From Candidatus Saccharimonadota bacterium (GTDB taxonomy: Bacteria > Patescibacteriota > Saccharimonadia > Saccharimonadales > Saccharimonadaceae): 36,279 bases of DNA. The position numbers were made by a program, and so were the translations under genes. Below, one piece after another: positions 28,194-35,730 of the stretch (within the stretch, counting starts at the first letter, position 1; every line of letters begins with the position of its first letter). The stretch is from the NCBI GenBank assembly GCA_017536895.1, contig JAFWCN010000012.1:1-36279 (forward strand), written 5' to 3'. Under the pieces are notes generated by a model. It did no database searches and was not told the DNA's origin. It was given only the letters and a program-made list of their open reading frames with translations.

Positions 28194-30233
28194 CTATAGC
28201 AAACCTGGCGGGTCAAGCGTAACCTTAAAATTCGGGTCAAGCCCAGATAAAGCCTCCAGTAAAACCTTTCGCGTTCTTGCTCGCACAATAATTTGCCAAG
28301 TATAACCTCTATTAGTTCGTTCATGAAATGCTGGTTGAGGCGGGGAAACGATTAGTCGCGTGTCAGCGGACAGTTTTTTAACCAACTCCCGCACTTTCCG
28401 GAGTACCACCGCCTCTGTTTTCATGGTGATTTCGAGCTTCGCTACGAATCTAAATGGCGGAAACCCAGCACGCTGCCGTTTGGAAATCATATACTCATAA
28501 AACCCCAGATAGTCTTCCTGCATGGCAAAGAGTAGCACCGGGTGCTCTGGTTGATATGTTTGGATAAACACTTCTGCCGTATCAATATGACCTCGGCCCA
28601 CCCTTCCAATTACCTGCGTCAGAAGCTGAAAAGTTCGCTCCTCCGCCATATAATCAGGAAGCGACAAACCCGCATCCGCTTGCACTACCCCTACAGTAGC
28701 GAGCTTCGGTAAATCCAATCCCTTTGCCAAAGTCTGTGTCCCCACTAGAATATCAACCTCGCCATCCCTCACCTCTGAATAGACTGCATCTAACCCCTCA
28801 CCTTTTTTGTTATCTGCATCGAAACGTCGTACCCGAGCCTTGGGGAAGAGCCGCTTCAATTCATTCTCTAGAAGTTTCGTCCCAAATCCCTTGTGAAGTA
28901 GTCCCGGCGCCCCACATTTTGGACATCCCGCCGGTACTTTCTCCGAAAAACCGCATGTATGACACTGTAATACATAGTCATCTGCGTGAAGTGTCAGAGG
29001 CAAATAACAATTCGGGCACAAAATCTCCTCGCCACAATTATCGCAAATCGTTAGTGGCGCTGAGCCCCGTCGGTTATGAAAAATCAAAGTTTGCCTCCCA
29101 TTCTCCAGATTATCAGCAATTGCCTTCAAGAGGGAATTACTAAAATACCGATTGCGCGAAAACTCACCCCTGTCTTTTAAATCAATCATTTTGATCTCGG
29201 GTTTCATTGCAGATGATAACGCCTTTTCTTTCAATGCCACTACCGTCTTGCGCATCGAGGCAATATAGTAATCTTCCACTGTCGGAGTAGCCGACCCCAA
29301 GATCAACGGACAGTCTACCTCTTGAGCCATAAAACTCGCCACCCGAATTGCCGAATACTTCGGCGCGTTCTCTTGGTGATAAGTACTCTCGTGTTCCTCA
29401 TCGATAATAATTAAACCTAGTTTCGCTACGGGTGCAAAAAGAGCAGAACGCGGCCCAATCACAACTAGAGGCTCCTCGGATTCAAGGATACCTTCAAAAA
29501 TCAAATGTCTCTCCGCTTCGGTTTGCTGAGAATGTATCACCACTACACGATCACCAAACACCTCCTTAAACACCTGTACCAATTGCCCCGTAAGAGCGAT
29601 TTCTGGCACCAAAAGCATAACTGCTTTTTGCTCTGAAAGGGCCATAGCAGCCATTTTAAGGTAGATGTTTGTTTTACCACTACCAGTAACACCATAAAGC
29701 AGTTTCGTGGCTCCTGGAGCCTTTAAAAGGCCTTCTAGGGCACTTTTTTGGGGGGCATTAAGCGGAATATTGGCCGGAAGACGACAAGGACATTCTAACG
29801 AAGGGGCATTTCGGAGCGCGGCAGCGCGAGAATTAGCGCGCGAGCCCCGTAGCGACGGGCGCGAGCGACGCGGCCCCGAGTAGAATGTCTTGTCGTCTAT
29901 CATACCGAACATTTGTTCGGTTTTACGCCTCCGCCTCTGTTTCTCAACCCCTCTAGGCAACACCAAAGAGACAGCTTGCCCCGACGGCACCATATAGTAA
30001 TCATGTATGAACTTTACAGTTTTTAATAAATGTTTCGGCAGCGGCTTTGAATACAAAACTTTCAAAATCGATTTAGTCTTAAAATCCGGTTGCGCAACTT
30101 TTTTAACGACCACACCCGGCACTACGCGCCGCCCAATCGGCACTTGAACAATTTGCCCCAGCAAAAGGGAATCATCAAAAGAATAGGTCAACTCCTCCAC
30201 CCTCCCCTCCGGTATCACCTCATAAAAAAACAT
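28194..30233 (-). CDS. priA: Primosomal replication protein N' (PriA helicase)
   Basis: A 679-aa superfamily 2 helicase. The N-terminal DNA-binding domain is followed by Walker A GVTGSGKT, DEEH, GSATP, the zinc module with four Cys pairs (CDNC, CPNC, CHTC, CPKC), then GTQTLAKGLDLP and QVIGRVGRG. It restarts stalled replication forks by loading the helicase. Oddity: residues about 112-151 (FYSGPRRSRPSLRGSRANSR and on) come from a 120-bp, very GC-rich palindromic insertion that keeps the reading frame, placed in the linker before the helicase domain. The ATG is exactly six bases after TATAAT (30245-30240), so it is leaderless. Confidence 0.93.
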   Translation of the reverse strand: MFFYEVIPEGRVEELTYSFDDSLLLGQIVQVPIGRRVVPGVVVKKVAQPDFKTKSILKVLYSKPLPKHLLKTVKFIHDYYMVPSGQAVSLVLPRGVEKQRRRRKTEQMFGMIDDKTFYSGPRRSRPSLRGSRANSRAAALRNAPSLECPCRLPANIPLNAPQKSALEGLLKAPGATKLLYGVTGSGKTNIYLKMAAMALSEQKAVMLLVPEIALTGQLVQVFKEVFGDRVVVIHSQQTEAERHLIFEGILESEEPLVVIGPRSALFAPVAKLGLIIIDEEHESTYHQENAPKYSAIRVASFMAQEVDCPLILGSATPTVEDYYIASMRKTVVALKEKALSSAMKPEIKMIDLKDRGEFSRNRYFSNSLLKAIADNLENGRQTLIFHNRRGSAPLTICDNCGEEILCPNCYLPLTLHADDYVLQCHTCGFSEKVPAGCPKCGAPGLLHKGFGTKLLENELKRLFPKARVRRFDADNKKGEGLDAVYSEVRDGEVDILVGTQTLAKGLDLPKLATVGVVQADAGLSLPDYMAEERTFQLLTQVIGRVGRGHIDTAEVFIQTYQPEHPVLLFAMQEDYLGFYEYMISKRQRAGFPPFRFVAKLEITMKTEAVVLRKVRELVKKLSADTRLIVSPPQPAFHERTNRGYTWQIIVRARTRKVLLEALSGLDPNFKVTLDPPGLL
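29779..29898. repeat. 120-bp in-frame palindromic insertion element in priA
   Basis: The ends are inverted repeats: AGACGACAAGGACATTCTA (29779-29797) and TAGAATGTCTTGTCGTCT (29881-29898), complementary over 18 bp with one bulged G. The 80-odd bases between are far richer in G+C than priA and contain smaller inverted repeats such as GGGGC/GCCCC and CCCGT/ACGGG. The length of 120 is a multiple of three and no stop occurs in the priA frame, so it adds 40 Arg/Ala/Ser/Pro-rich residues. This resembles the Rickettsia palindromic elements in kind, not in sequence. I see no second copy in the window. Confidence 0.75.
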
Positions 30234-30239
30234 ATTTTA

Positions 30240-30263
30240 ATTATACACTATTTGTGTTACAAT
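30240..30263. promoter_or_regulatory. Divergent promoters of priA and the attenuator-like leader
   Basis: Minus TATAAT at 30245-30240 for leaderless priA. Plus TGTTACAAT with hexamer TACAAT at 30258-30263, giving a start near 30270. Confidence 0.68.
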
Positions 30264-30269
30264 CAAATT

Positions 30270-30384
30270 GCGGAACTTACAATTCATTTTTAAAATTTGG
30301 ATGAGCAATGAATGCGGCTATTTACGCAATTTGCTTATCCAAGTGAATTGTAAGTTTCGCGACTAAGTAAATAGTCGCATTTTT
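30270..30384 (+). ncRNA. Structured leader with terminator (attenuator-like)
   Basis: The RNA starts with a 17-nt arm (30270-30286) that pairs with 30344-30360 with one wobble. Inside it a 12-bp stem pairs TTGGATGAGCAA (30297-30308) with TTGCTTATCCAA (30331-30342), capped by TGCG/CGCA around a loop GCTATTTA. An intrinsic terminator follows: GCGACT-AAGTAAAT-AGTCGC-ATTTTT (30359-30384). The apical segment GGCTATTTAC (30316-30325) is complementary to GTAAATAGTC (30367-30376) in the terminator, and the outer stem and terminator share GC at 30359-30360. Either a regulated leader of the gene at 30409 or a separate short RNA. Confidence 0.68.
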
Positions 30385-30408
30385 AGTGAGGTGCGGCAAA
30401 GGAGGAAA

Positions 30409-31299
30409 ATGAGCAATAACGAACAACTAAAGGGTGGAGAACAAAATCAAGAGCCAACTGAAGCCGAAGAAATCTTAGGCTCCATGGAAGGTAAATTCGA
30501 TAAAACACAGGCAGAGAGTGAACGTAAAAAGGTAGAAAAGAAAAAACAAAAAGAAGCTGACCCATGGGATTTAGCAGGATATTCTGATTTTGATCTCCTA
30601 GAAACAGAAGACTATTATCGACGGAACCTCGACGAAATATATGAAGGGACCGCGCGTGGTATGGAGAACCATTTAAATCGGTCCATGTACGAGAGGGAGT
30701 TAAAAGATATTCAAAAAGAAAAAGAACGTCGCGGGACAAACCGACCGGAATATATAGAAGCCGAAGAAATATTACGCGATACAAAAGATGTTAAAAAAGC
30801 AATATGGAACACTGAAGAAACGCTAGGAGATTATTTTGAAAACACTTGTAAGCAACGATTAGCTGATGGTGTGGGATCAATATACGATAGCATTAATAGT
30901 ACGGATGATATGAGCTCCGCATTGTTTGCGGCTCATTGGAAAAAAACCGAACACCCAGATGTTATGCCTGGTTGCCAAGCATATGTTACCAAAGATATTA
31001 AAGGTGGGCACCTAGGCCTATTAAGAATTGCCGATTTACCAGACGACGCAGCAATAATAGCTTCCGATCCAAAGGGAACCGGTAAAGTTTCAATGACGGT
31101 ATCAGGAGAAAAAGGTCCAGAAGTGGAAGATACTTGGTTAATTGTTGGCAAAGAGGATGGTGTTGACGTTGTATTCACTTTTCATCCTGGCGAGCCGGTC
31201 CGCCCATCCGTAGTAGAAGTCAAAGACTGCCCAGATGGCACTAAACTAACCAAAGAGCAAGCTCTAAATCTAGGTTTTGATCTAGCCAAGATTGTCTAA
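30409..31299 (+). CDS. Hypothetical 296-aa protein behind an attenuator-like leader
   Basis: I do not recognise a named family. Residues 1-60 are highly charged, with KKVEKKKQKEADPWDL, and probably disordered. About 60-130 is a charged helical region (ERELKDIQKEKERRG). About 180-296 looks like a folded beta-rich domain with VMPGCQAYVTKDIKGGHLGL, TWLIVGKEDGVDVVFTFHPG and PVRPSVVEVKDCPDGTKL. There is no signal peptide or membrane helix. A GTG at 30391 would add six residues, but the ATG at 30409 has AAGGAGG just before it and begins after the upstream terminator. The FHPGEPVRP stretch may be a useful search key. Confidence 0.75.
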   Translation: MSNNEQLKGGEQNQEPTEAEEILGSMEGKFDKTQAESERKKVEKKKQKEADPWDLAGYSDFDLLETEDYYRRNLDEIYEGTARGMENHLNRSMYERELKDIQKEKERRGTNRPEYIEAEEILRDTKDVKKAIWNTEETLGDYFENTCKQRLADGVGSIYDSINSTDDMSSALFAAHWKKTEHPDVMPGCQAYVTKDIKGGHLGLLRIADLPDDAAIIASDPKGTGKVSMTVSGEKGPEVEDTWLIVGKEDGVDVVFTFHPGEPVRPSVVEVKDCPDGTKLTKEQALNLGFDLAKIV

Positions 31300-31309
31300 A
31301 TGCTTTATC

Positions 31310-31339
31310 TTGACGGACCCTGCCACTATCTGCTAAAAT
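31310..31339 (+). promoter_or_regulatory. Promoter with overlapping inverted repeat
   Basis: TTGACG (31310-31315), 18-bp spacer, TGCTAAAAT with hexamer 31334-31339. The inverted repeat CCCTGCCACTAT / ATAGTGACAGGG (31318-31349, one mismatch) spans spacer, -10 and start, so it may be an operator. Confidence 0.6.
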
Positions 31340-31345
31340 AGTGAC

Positions 31346-31418
31346 AGGGAGCAAGCCCTAGAAACTTGCTTAGGTTTGGATTACCCTTCGTCTTCAACGA
31401 CGAGGGTAACCTTTTTTG
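31346..31418 (+). ncRNA. Candidate short RNA, antisense to a small ORF
   Basis: From the start near 31346 the RNA has a hairpin AGCAAG/CTTGCT (about 31350-31370) and then a strong terminator: GGATTACCCTTCGTC, loop, GACGAGGGTAACC, TTTTTT (about 31378-31418). No ORF fits. Its 3' half lies opposite the last 12 codons of the 28-codon ORF on the minus strand. Confidence 0.6.
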
Positions 31419-31467
31419 TTTTCGGCTTGCGTTTTAATCTAAAATAGAAATAACATTCTACTTCCAT
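31381..31467 (-). CDS. Small basic ORF, 28 aa
   Basis: ATG at 31467 preceded by AAAGGAGGTG, one of the best ribosome sites in the window, opens 28 codons ending in TAA. The peptide begins MEVECYFYFRLKRKPKTKK and ends in VTLVVEDEG: a short aromatic start, a basic middle and an acidic end. A minus-strand promoter at 31685-31658 (TTGACA, 16 bp, TAGAAA) would give a leader of about 184 nt with a 9-bp GGAGCGGAT/ATCCGCTCC stem. The product is too short for homology judgement. The antisense RNA makes a regulated small protein or type I toxin-like pair possible, though the peptide is not hydrophobic as such toxins usually are. Confidence 0.5.
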   Translation of the reverse strand: MEVECYFYFRLKRKPKTKKVTLVVEDEG

Positions 31468-31685
31468 AACGCACCTCCTTTCTGTTTGTTTTCACACCCA
31501 TTGGGAGGATGGTAACCGAGATTTATCTAGAACATCAACGGGGTAAATCCCCCCATTATGGAGCGGATCCACCGCACCTAAAATGCTAGTAATCCGCTCC
31601 TCTGGAAGGGGAATCTAATGCTCCTCGTAAACTCAAAGTCCGCCCAAACCTAACCCCTTTCTAGCATGGTAAAAAGCAATGTCAA
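31468..31685 (-). promoter_or_regulatory. Promoter and structured leader of the 28-aa ORF
   Basis: TTGACA at 31685-31680 and TAGAAA at 31663-31658 on the minus strand. The leader contains the pair GGAGCGGAT / ATCCGCTCC (31600-31592 with 31568-31560), GGGG/CCCC around 31540-31555, and ends with AAAGGAGGTG. The rest of the gap up to 31800 holds a G/C-rich run near 31746-31758 but no gene that I can see. Confidence 0.5.
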
Positions 31686-31822
31686 CCCCTGATATCATCC
31701 AATTCTAGTGGGTGGTTGTAATCTGTTGACGTCTATGTTACAATCCCCCCACCCCCAGCAAGCAACTTTATTGAACATAAATTGTTGTATTTTTTACATA
31801 TTCATGTATAATAGATTAAGTT

Positions 31823-32125
31823 ATGCGAGGTAATATGTTAGAAATCTTTGTCACTTCACGCGTCCGGCGTAAAATCCTGGTTGTTTTTGCTAAATACCCA
31901 GACTTTAAAACCCATGTCCGCGGGCTTGCCAAACTGATTAAGGAAGACCCCGGCAACATCCAAAGGGAATTAGAACGTATGGCGAACGGCGGATTCCTTA
32001 CCGTCACCAAAAAAGGCAAGACCAAAATCTACCAAACCAACAAAAGCTACCCCATTCTAAAGGAACTTCAGTCTATTGTTATCAAGAGTCAAAAGGGCAA
32101 TAAGCCCAACAAAATGATCGGCTAA
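31823..32125 (+). CDS. Winged-helix DNA-binding protein, 100 aa
   Basis: A helix-turn-helix core: LEIFVTSRVRRKILVVFAKYPDF, HVRGLAKLIKEDPGNIQREL as the recognition unit, then MANGGFLTVTKKGKTKIYQTNK as the wing. This is the short winged-helix type seen in ArsR/MarR-like and nucleotidyltransferase-associated regulators. The C terminus is basic. Two starts are possible: ATG 31823, ten bases after TATAAT (31807-31812), near leaderless; or ATG 31835, which has GAGGTAAT before it. I keep the longer form. recJ begins one base after its stop without a ribosome site, so recJ translation is probably coupled to it. Confidence 0.78.
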   Translation: MRGNMLEIFVTSRVRRKILVVFAKYPDFKTHVRGLAKLIKEDPGNIQRELERMANGGFLTVTKKGKTKIYQTNKSYPILKELQSIVIKSQKGNKPNKMIG

Positions 32126-32126
32126 A

Positions 32127-33752
32127 ATGAATAAATTATTTGTGCGTCTTCTAAAGTCTCGCGGTCTCACCCCTGAATTTTTGCACCCCAAATACGAACA
32201 AACCATTGACCCATTTATCCTCCCTGGGATGAAGGAGGCGACAGATCGCATAGAAAAAGCCATCAAAAACCAAGAAAAAATCCTCATATATGGTGATTAC
32301 GATGTGGATGGCGTTACCGCAAGTACCGTGATGGAGCAAGCACTCCATCTCGCCGGTGTGAACCCGAAAAATACTACCATCATGCTCCCTGACCGCTTTG
32401 CCGATGGTTACGGCATGAGTCCAAAACTGATCGAAAAAGCCAAAAAAGAAGACATAACGCTCGTTATTACCGTTGATTGCGGTTCCGGCAACCGCGATAT
32501 TATCGAGGAATTAAACACCTTAAGCATCGATACTATCGTTACCGATCATCACGAAACTCCCGAAATACTCCCCGATGCAATCGCTATAATTAACCCAAAA
32601 CGCAAAGACCAACCGACTGAACCTCTCTATAACCTTGCCGGTGTCGGTGTGGCTTTTAAGCTTACGCAAGCTCTAGTAAAGCAGAATCTTATCAAAAACG
32701 GTCAGGAAAAATGGCTCCTTGACCTCGTTCTACTGGGTACCATCTGCGATAACATGACTATGATAAACGAAAACCGTACCCTTTGTTATTATGGTCTCAA
32801 AGTTCTCGAAAAAACTCGCCGTCCAGGCCTCAGAGAACTAATGTCAAGAGCCCGAGTAAAAAATTTAACTTCCGACTCTATTGGCTTTCAAATTGGCCCC
32901 CGCCTTAATGCCGCCGGACGTCTTGAATCCGCCGAAATATCCTTGAACCTCCTCCGTACTAAATCTCCTACCGAAGCTGCCGCTATCGCCGAAAAGCTCG
33001 AAGAATTAAACCAAAAACGCAAAACCGAGCAACAATCTGCTACTAAAGAAATCAAAAATCGTGGCATCAAAGACAACCCTGTCATCATCGAAACCGGTCA
33101 TTGGCACGAGGGGATTTTAGGTATCGTGGCCGGCCGTTTAGTCGAAGATTATCATAAACCCGCCTTCGTTTTAACAGAGGTAGAAAACGGTATTTTCAAA
33201 GGCTCCGCTCGTAGTTTTGGCGATTTTAACCTCGCCGAGGCTTTGACTAAGGTCAAAGACACCATCATCAAAGGCGGTGGTCACGCTGGTGCCGCCGGAA
33301 TTAGTGTTGAACAAAAAAATCTCTACGAGTTCCGTGAAAAAATCAATGATTATTATAGGAGCCTTAAGCTAATCAACCAAGAGGACTATCTCAAAACCCA
33401 TGCCGATCTCGAACTAGAAGATTTCTCCGATCTTACGCTTGAGTTTCTTAACGACCTAAAATCCCTCGAACCCTTTGGCGCAGGGAACGAAGAGCCTATT
33501 TTTAAGCTAAAAAACGTCCAAATTGATAACGTCACTCGTATGGGTGCCGATCGCAACCATTTAAGACTAGATCTCAGGGATAAAACCGGCAAATACCTCA
33601 AACTCGTCGCATTCTACGCCCCCGAAAAATGGCTAAATCTCGATCCTACCGACCCCATGGTAAGAATCGAACCCCTAATAACTCTCACCGAAAACGAATT
33701 TAATGGCGTCAAATCCGTCGAAGCTCGACTTCTTGACCTGAATATGGTATAA
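32127..33752 (+). CDS. recJ: Single-stranded-DNA-specific exonuclease RecJ
   Basis: A 541-aa DHH-family nuclease of usual length. Motifs in order: IYGDYDVDGVTAS (54-66), VDCGSGN, VTDHHETPE (DHH motif), NLAGVGVAFKL, and in the DHHA1 domain KGGGHAGAAGISV; then an OB-fold C terminus. It degrades single-stranded DNA 5' to 3' with Mn or Mg in recombination and mismatch repair. No Shine-Dalgarno is visible; the ATG lies one base after the stop of the winged-helix gene. Its own TAA stop lies inside the -10 hexamer of the next gene. Confidence 0.92.
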   Translation: MNKLFVRLLKSRGLTPEFLHPKYEQTIDPFILPGMKEATDRIEKAIKNQEKILIYGDYDVDGVTASTVMEQALHLAGVNPKNTTIMLPDRFADGYGMSPKLIEKAKKEDITLVITVDCGSGNRDIIEELNTLSIDTIVTDHHETPEILPDAIAIINPKRKDQPTEPLYNLAGVGVAFKLTQALVKQNLIKNGQEKWLLDLVLLGTICDNMTMINENRTLCYYGLKVLEKTRRPGLRELMSRARVKNLTSDSIGFQIGPRLNAAGRLESAEISLNLLRTKSPTEAAAIAEKLEELNQKRKTEQQSATKEIKNRGIKDNPVIIETGHWHEGILGIVAGRLVEDYHKPAFVLTEVENGIFKGSARSFGDFNLAEALTKVKDTIIKGGGHAGAAGISVEQKNLYEFREKINDYYRSLKLINQEDYLKTHADLELEDFSDLTLEFLNDLKSLEPFGAGNEEPIFKLKNVQIDNVTRMGADRNHLRLDLRDKTGKYLKLVAFYAPEKWLNLDPTDPMVRIEPLITLTENEFNGVKSVEARLLDLNMV

Positions 33753-33753
33753 T
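33748..33753 (+). promoter_or_regulatory. -10 element of the CYTH gene overlapping the recJ stop
   Basis: TATGGTATAAT: the hexamer 33748-33753 contains the recJ stop TAA (33750-33752). Six bases later comes the ATG at 33760. Confidence 0.75.
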
Positions 33754-33759
33754 ATAGCC

Positions 33760-34290
33760 ATGAGAAAAGTTATCACTAAATGCAAGCTAAAAAACAAGGA
33801 TGAGTTTAAGAAGAAACTCACTGATATTGATTTTAAATTTTCTGATACTTACTGGCAACACGATCGCGTTTATGTACCGAGAAACTACAAACCTCATGCT
33901 AACTATCCGCGTCTTATCATGCGCACCGAGATGAAAGCGGTCGACAAACCCGCTAAGTACAGTTTTATCTTAAAACGTCATATTGAGGATTCTGGTGTTG
34001 ACGTCGCCGAAGAAACCGTTATCAAAGATTATGAAAAAGTGGTTAATATTATTCTTCAACTCGGCTTTAAACCCATCGCAGAAGTTTCTCGCCGTCGCGA
34101 ACACCTCAAAATGGGAGAGGGGAACTACATCTTCATTGATAAAATCGAAAACAAACCTGGCTACTATGCCAAAATCGAATCTGAACTCGCTCCTGGCGAC
34201 TCCATCGTCGAAGCCAAAGCCGACCTCGAGAAAACCTTCACAACTCTCGGTGAGTCTAATTTCGTCGACAATGCATATTTTGAGATTTAG
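33760..34290 (+). CDS. CYTH-domain protein (triphosphate tunnel type)
   Basis: A 176-aa protein matching the CYTH fold of class IV adenylate cyclases, thiamine triphosphatases and inorganic triphosphatases. Charged strands line the tunnel: KCKLKNKDEF at the start (the usual ExExK is here KVITKCK, so the first acidic pair is missing), YPRLIMRTE, KYSFILKRHIE, VSRRREHLKM and YFIDKIENKPG-like YIFIDKIENKPGYYAKIESE. The changed first motif may alter metal binding. The family hydrolyses or forms bonds in triphosphates. It is leaderless. Its last 4 bp overlap the end of the KwaB-like gene. Confidence 0.8.
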   Translation: MRKVITKCKLKNKDEFKKKLTDIDFKFSDTYWQHDRVYVPRNYKPHANYPRLIMRTEMKAVDKPAKYSFILKRHIEDSGVDVAEETVIKDYEKVVNIILQLGFKPIAEVSRRREHLKMGEGNYIFIDKIENKPGYYAKIESELAPGDSIVEAKADLEKTFTTLGESNFVDNAYFEI

Positions 34291-35264
34291 CCCCTTGGCG
34301 GCTCACCATCTGGCTCGCCGAGTAGTTTCTTAGACTTAATCTCGTATCTTTTTCCATTTACTGGCGAGATATAATAATCCTCATTCAGGAGATTCACAAA
34401 CATCGTAAGATCCTTGTCATCCATAATGATAATCGAACCATCATCGTCTGTCATTAATTCCAGCTGCATCTCGTCCGCATAATCCAGTAGCTTATCCTGA
34501 GGCATCTCCTCGGCGATATCCATCGCTTGCACCTTTTTTAGAATCGGCTTCTTGTCGGCCAGCAAAGTATCAAGTGTCAATCCTTCTGCGAACGACAATT
34601 TATATTTTTCAGTGAGTTCCTTTGCCTTAGCCTCTGCAATCACCTGCGATTTATAATCGTACTGGAATAGATTCTCAAACTTCGCTTGATTGAACACAAT
34701 AATTACACCATCCACAATCGCAACTTGATTGTCATCTGGCATTTTGAGTGCTACCTCCGCTGAGAACGGCTCAAACGATTCGCCATTAATCTCCCATGAC
34801 GAAGCTCCCTTGAGCGCTGAAGAAGCCGGCAGGAGTTTTGCAATGTAAAAAGTCTTCATCCCATCTTCACCTGGGTAGGTAAATTTCGCAATAATACCTT
34901 TTACTTTCTTAAAATCATATTCATTTTCTGAGAAATAATCGATGTCCTTGTACTCATTTTCAATCAAGTGAACCAAAGTCTCCGCTCGTCCAACTTTCGA
35001 AAGAGTCGTCTTATAAATCACTTTCTCCTCGCCGTCAGCTCGTTCGTATTCGCGGCATTCCAACCCCTTATCAGCCTCTTTAATGATATAGGACACCGCT
35101 TCATTCATAAACATCGCCTTTACCGCGCCGGTCAACTTGTCCGAATACTTTATTTTAAACGGCGTATAATTCTTATTAAACAAAAACAATTCTGCCGATA
35201 CATTATTCTTTACTTCGTCAATTTCGTTCGCCCACAAGAACACGTCAAAATCTGTTTTTTCCAT
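34287..35264 (-). CDS. KwaB-like protein (DUF4868)
   Basis: A 325-aa protein. The C-terminal two thirds follow the DUF4868 plan: KTFYIAKLLPASSAL, a hydrophobic strand pair AIVDGVIIVFNQAKFENLF (the usual I-x-D-x-V-x-I-x-N-x-x-x-F), then helices and the ending LLNEDYYISPVNGKRYEIKSKK (22 residues, cited as LLNEDYYISPV and NGKRYEIKSKK). DUF4868 is the domain of KwaB in the Kiwa anti-phage system. Its partner KwaA, a small four-helix membrane protein, is not next to it, so this is a stand-alone copy and may do something else. GTGAGGT precedes the ATG; TATAAT lies at 35293-35288 on the minus strand. Confidence 0.65.
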   Translation of the reverse strand: MEKTDFDVFLWANEIDEVKNNVSAELFLFNKNYTPFKIKYSDKLTGAVKAMFMNEAVSYIIKEADKGLECREYERADGEEKVIYKTTLSKVGRAETLVHLIENEYKDIDYFSENEYDFKKVKGIIAKFTYPGEDGMKTFYIAKLLPASSALKGASSWEINGESFEPFSAEVALKMPDDNQVAIVDGVIIVFNQAKFENLFQYDYKSQVIAEAKAKELTEKYKLSFAEGLTLDTLLADKKPILKKVQAMDIAEEMPQDKLLDYADEMQLELMTDDDGSIIIMDDKDLTMFVNLLNEDYYISPVNGKRYEIKSKKLLGEPDGEPPRG

Positions 35265-35302
35265 ATTTACCTCACTTATTTTTGACCATTATAACATAAA
35301 AC

Positions 35303-35331
35303 CAAGAAAAACCGGTCAATTAATGACCGGC
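35303..35331 (-). terminator. Terminator of the 84-aa coiled-coil gene
   Basis: Minus strand: CCGGTCATTAATTGACCGG (35330-35312), then TTTTTCTT. It ends the transcript just before the KwaB-like promoter. Confidence 0.8.
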
Positions 35332-35362
35332 AGAATAGGGAATAGCTAGAACGAAAAATAGG

Positions 35363-35617
35363 TTAAATTAAATTATTAACTTCTTTCATCAACTCATCAA
35401 CAGATTTTATCATCATTTCCTCCTCCCAGGGGTCTCTTAATCTTTCCTGGGCTTTTGCAGCTATATCCTCCAGGTTCTTTTTGGTAATGTTTAATCTTTT
35501 GGATTTTTCATCTGCTGAAATCTTGTTTTCTGAAATCTTTGATTCCAGAGATTCGAGCGCCCGTTTCTCGTTTTCAAACTTTCCCCAAAGAATTTCAAAG
35601 GTACGACTGGTTGCCAT
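35363..35617 (-). CDS. Small coiled-coil protein, 84 aa
   Basis: Starts MATSRTFEILWGKFENEKRA at the ATG 35617, chosen over an upstream in-frame ATG at 35644 because AAAGGAGGGTGA lies in front of it. The protein is one long charged helix, LESKISENKISADEKSKRLN and on, likely a coiled coil. No family recognised. The upstream part has TATAAA at 35664-35659. Gene layout (promoter, AAAGGARGGTG ribosome site, MA[TN]S start, GC-rich terminator followed by TTTTTCTTG) is the same as for the next gene upstream, so the two look like sister cassettes. Confidence 0.7.
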   Translation of the reverse strand: MATSRTFEILWGKFENEKRALESLESKISENKISADEKSKRLNITKKNLEDIAAKAQERLRDPWEEEMMIKSVDELMKEVNNLI

Positions 35618-35685
35618 TTTTTCACCCTCCTTTGTTTCAACCAATAACGTATCTGTTATTTATATCATATAATAAACAAAAAATC

Positions 35686-35713
35686 AAGAAAAAGCCGGCA
35701 AGCATTGCCGGCC
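35686..35713 (-). terminator. Terminator of the 108-aa gene
   Basis: Minus strand: GCCGGCAATGCTTGCCGGC (35712-35694), then TTTTTCTTG, the same tail as the terminator at 35303. Confidence 0.82.
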
Positions 35714-35730
35714 ATAGCATTAAGCAGGAA

